NCBI GenBank assembly: GCA_012798935.1
Contig: JAAZMG010000101.1
Location: forward strand, 1-7,382
Direction of reading: 5' to 3'
DNA: 7,382 nucleotides
Source: Tissierellia bacterium
Lineage (GTDB): Bacteria > Bacillota > Clostridia > Tissierellales > Tepidimicrobiaceae
The notes under the pieces are model-generated. The model saw nothing but the letters and a program-made list of their open reading frames with translations. It did not search any database and had not been told where the DNA came from. How positions within the stretch are numbered: the stretch's first letter is position 1; every line of letters begins with the position of its first letter. Made by a program: the position numbers and the translations under genes. Below, one piece after another: positions 6,700 to 7,382 of the stretch.

Positions 6700-7382
6700 A
6701 TGATAAATATTATTAAAGATTTTGACGATATATTGAATAAAAAAGGCGCAATTGAGGTAATCGATGATAGTAGTTTTTTGATAAGTAGGATGATGATTTC
6801 CGATCAAAAAGAAAAAAGATTTAAAGATGATATAGATATAATTATTAAAAATTCAAAGTATCAATTTGGGTATAATGATTTAAATCATTTAAAGGATTTT
6901 GTAATATTTGGAGAAATCAACTTAGTTGAAATTCTAGAAGAACAGTTATCTATTGACTTAAAAGGCTTATCAAATAGGGATATACTTTCTACGGGAATTA
7001 ATAAAAATTTACAAATTTTTATTAATTCCTATGACAAAAAATATAATTATTTTCAAAATGTTATAATGTTTAATTTTGAAATAGAAGATACAGATGATTT
7101 AAAACATATGGATAAAGCTATAAAATTTATATTAGATAATATTAAAATGATAGAGAAAATGAAAGAGAATAGAAATAGCACTTTGCAATATTTAAAAAAC
7201 GAGATAAAAGATTTAAGTAGTAGAGAGGATTTCTTATGGTTTATTAATATATTAGATTACGATACCGATGTTAAAGAGTATATGAAAATAATAATTTTCA
7301 ATCATATATTTAAAAATTACAAAGAATTTGAAAAAGAAATTTTGAATAAACCTAAAGGATATAGAAATATAGATATTTCAAT
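6700..7382 (+). CDS. Unrecognised protein, 3' end outside window; sits where pglZ or another BREX gene is expected
   Basis: An open frame of 227 codons runs from ATG 6700 to the window edge without a stop, preceded by a ribosome binding site, with the same AT-rich codon use and direction as its neighbours. I do not recognise the product. The visible part is acidic and lysine-rich, mixed alpha/beta at first (IKDFDDIL, GAIEVIDDSSFLI at about 16-28), then mainly helical from about residue 128 (HMDKAIKFILDNIKMIEKMK) onward. There is no signal peptide, membrane span, P-loop, methyltransferase FxGxG or NPPY/DPPY motif in this part. Position after a BrxC-like gene is where type 4 BREX carries the PglZ phosphatase; PglZ proteins have divergent N-terminal regions, so this is possible, but the metal-binding core would lie beyond the window. 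A new component is equally possible. Confidence 0.75.
   Translation, partial: MINIIKDFDDILNKKGAIEVIDDSSFLISRMMISDQKEKRFKDDIDIIIKNSKYQFGYNDLNHLKDFVIFGEINLVEILEEQLSIDLKGLSNRDILSTGINKNLQIFINSYDKKYNYFQNVIMFNFEIEDTDDLKHMDKAIKFILDNIKMIEKMKENRNSTLQYLKNEIKDLSSREDFLWFINILDYDTDVKEYMKIIIFNHIFKNYKEFEKEILNKPKGYRNIDIS

Overview
The window is strongly AT-rich, roughly three quarters A+T by eye. It favours ATA (Ile), AGA (Arg) and A/T-ending codons and carries strong AGGAGG-type ribosome binding sites. This points to a low-GC Firmicute, most likely a clostridial-type bacterium; the species cannot be named. All five genes lie on the + strand and are packed head to tail with gaps or overlaps of a few tens of bases. 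No rRNA, tRNA, IS element, CRISPR array or convincing intrinsic terminator is seen, so the window looks like the middle of one long operon cut at both ends.

Layout: (1) bases 1-1292, the C-terminal part of a large protein whose start lies upstream, resembling the C-terminal region of big P-loop ATPases of defence islands (SspC-like/DUF4007-associated); (2) 1312-2133, a winged-helix protein resembling DUF4007, the family I associate with SspB of Ssp DNA-phosphorothioation systems; (3) 2102-2647, a small P-loop ATPase of BrxF type; (4) 2660-6661, a 1333-residue BrxC/PglY-type ATPase, the best supported call here; (5) 6700-7382, the first 227 codons of an unrecognised protein that runs off the window.

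Taken together this is most likely an anti-phage defence operon. The left half resembles a phosphorothioate DNA-modification module and the right half the ATPase core of a BREX system. The attractive model is a BREX-like system whose self-mark is a sulfur backbone modification instead of PglX methylation, comparable to type 4 BREX (which carries a PAPS-reductase protein, BrxP), but with a BrxF-like small ATPase more typical of type 3 BREX. The sulfurating enzyme, a methyltransferase, a recognisable PglZ phosphatase domain and BrxL/helicase are not in the window, so the model rests on gene order and remembered family patterns and needs the flanks and profile searches to confirm. Internal gaps between genes are all under 40 bases; there is no gene-free stretch above 300 bases.
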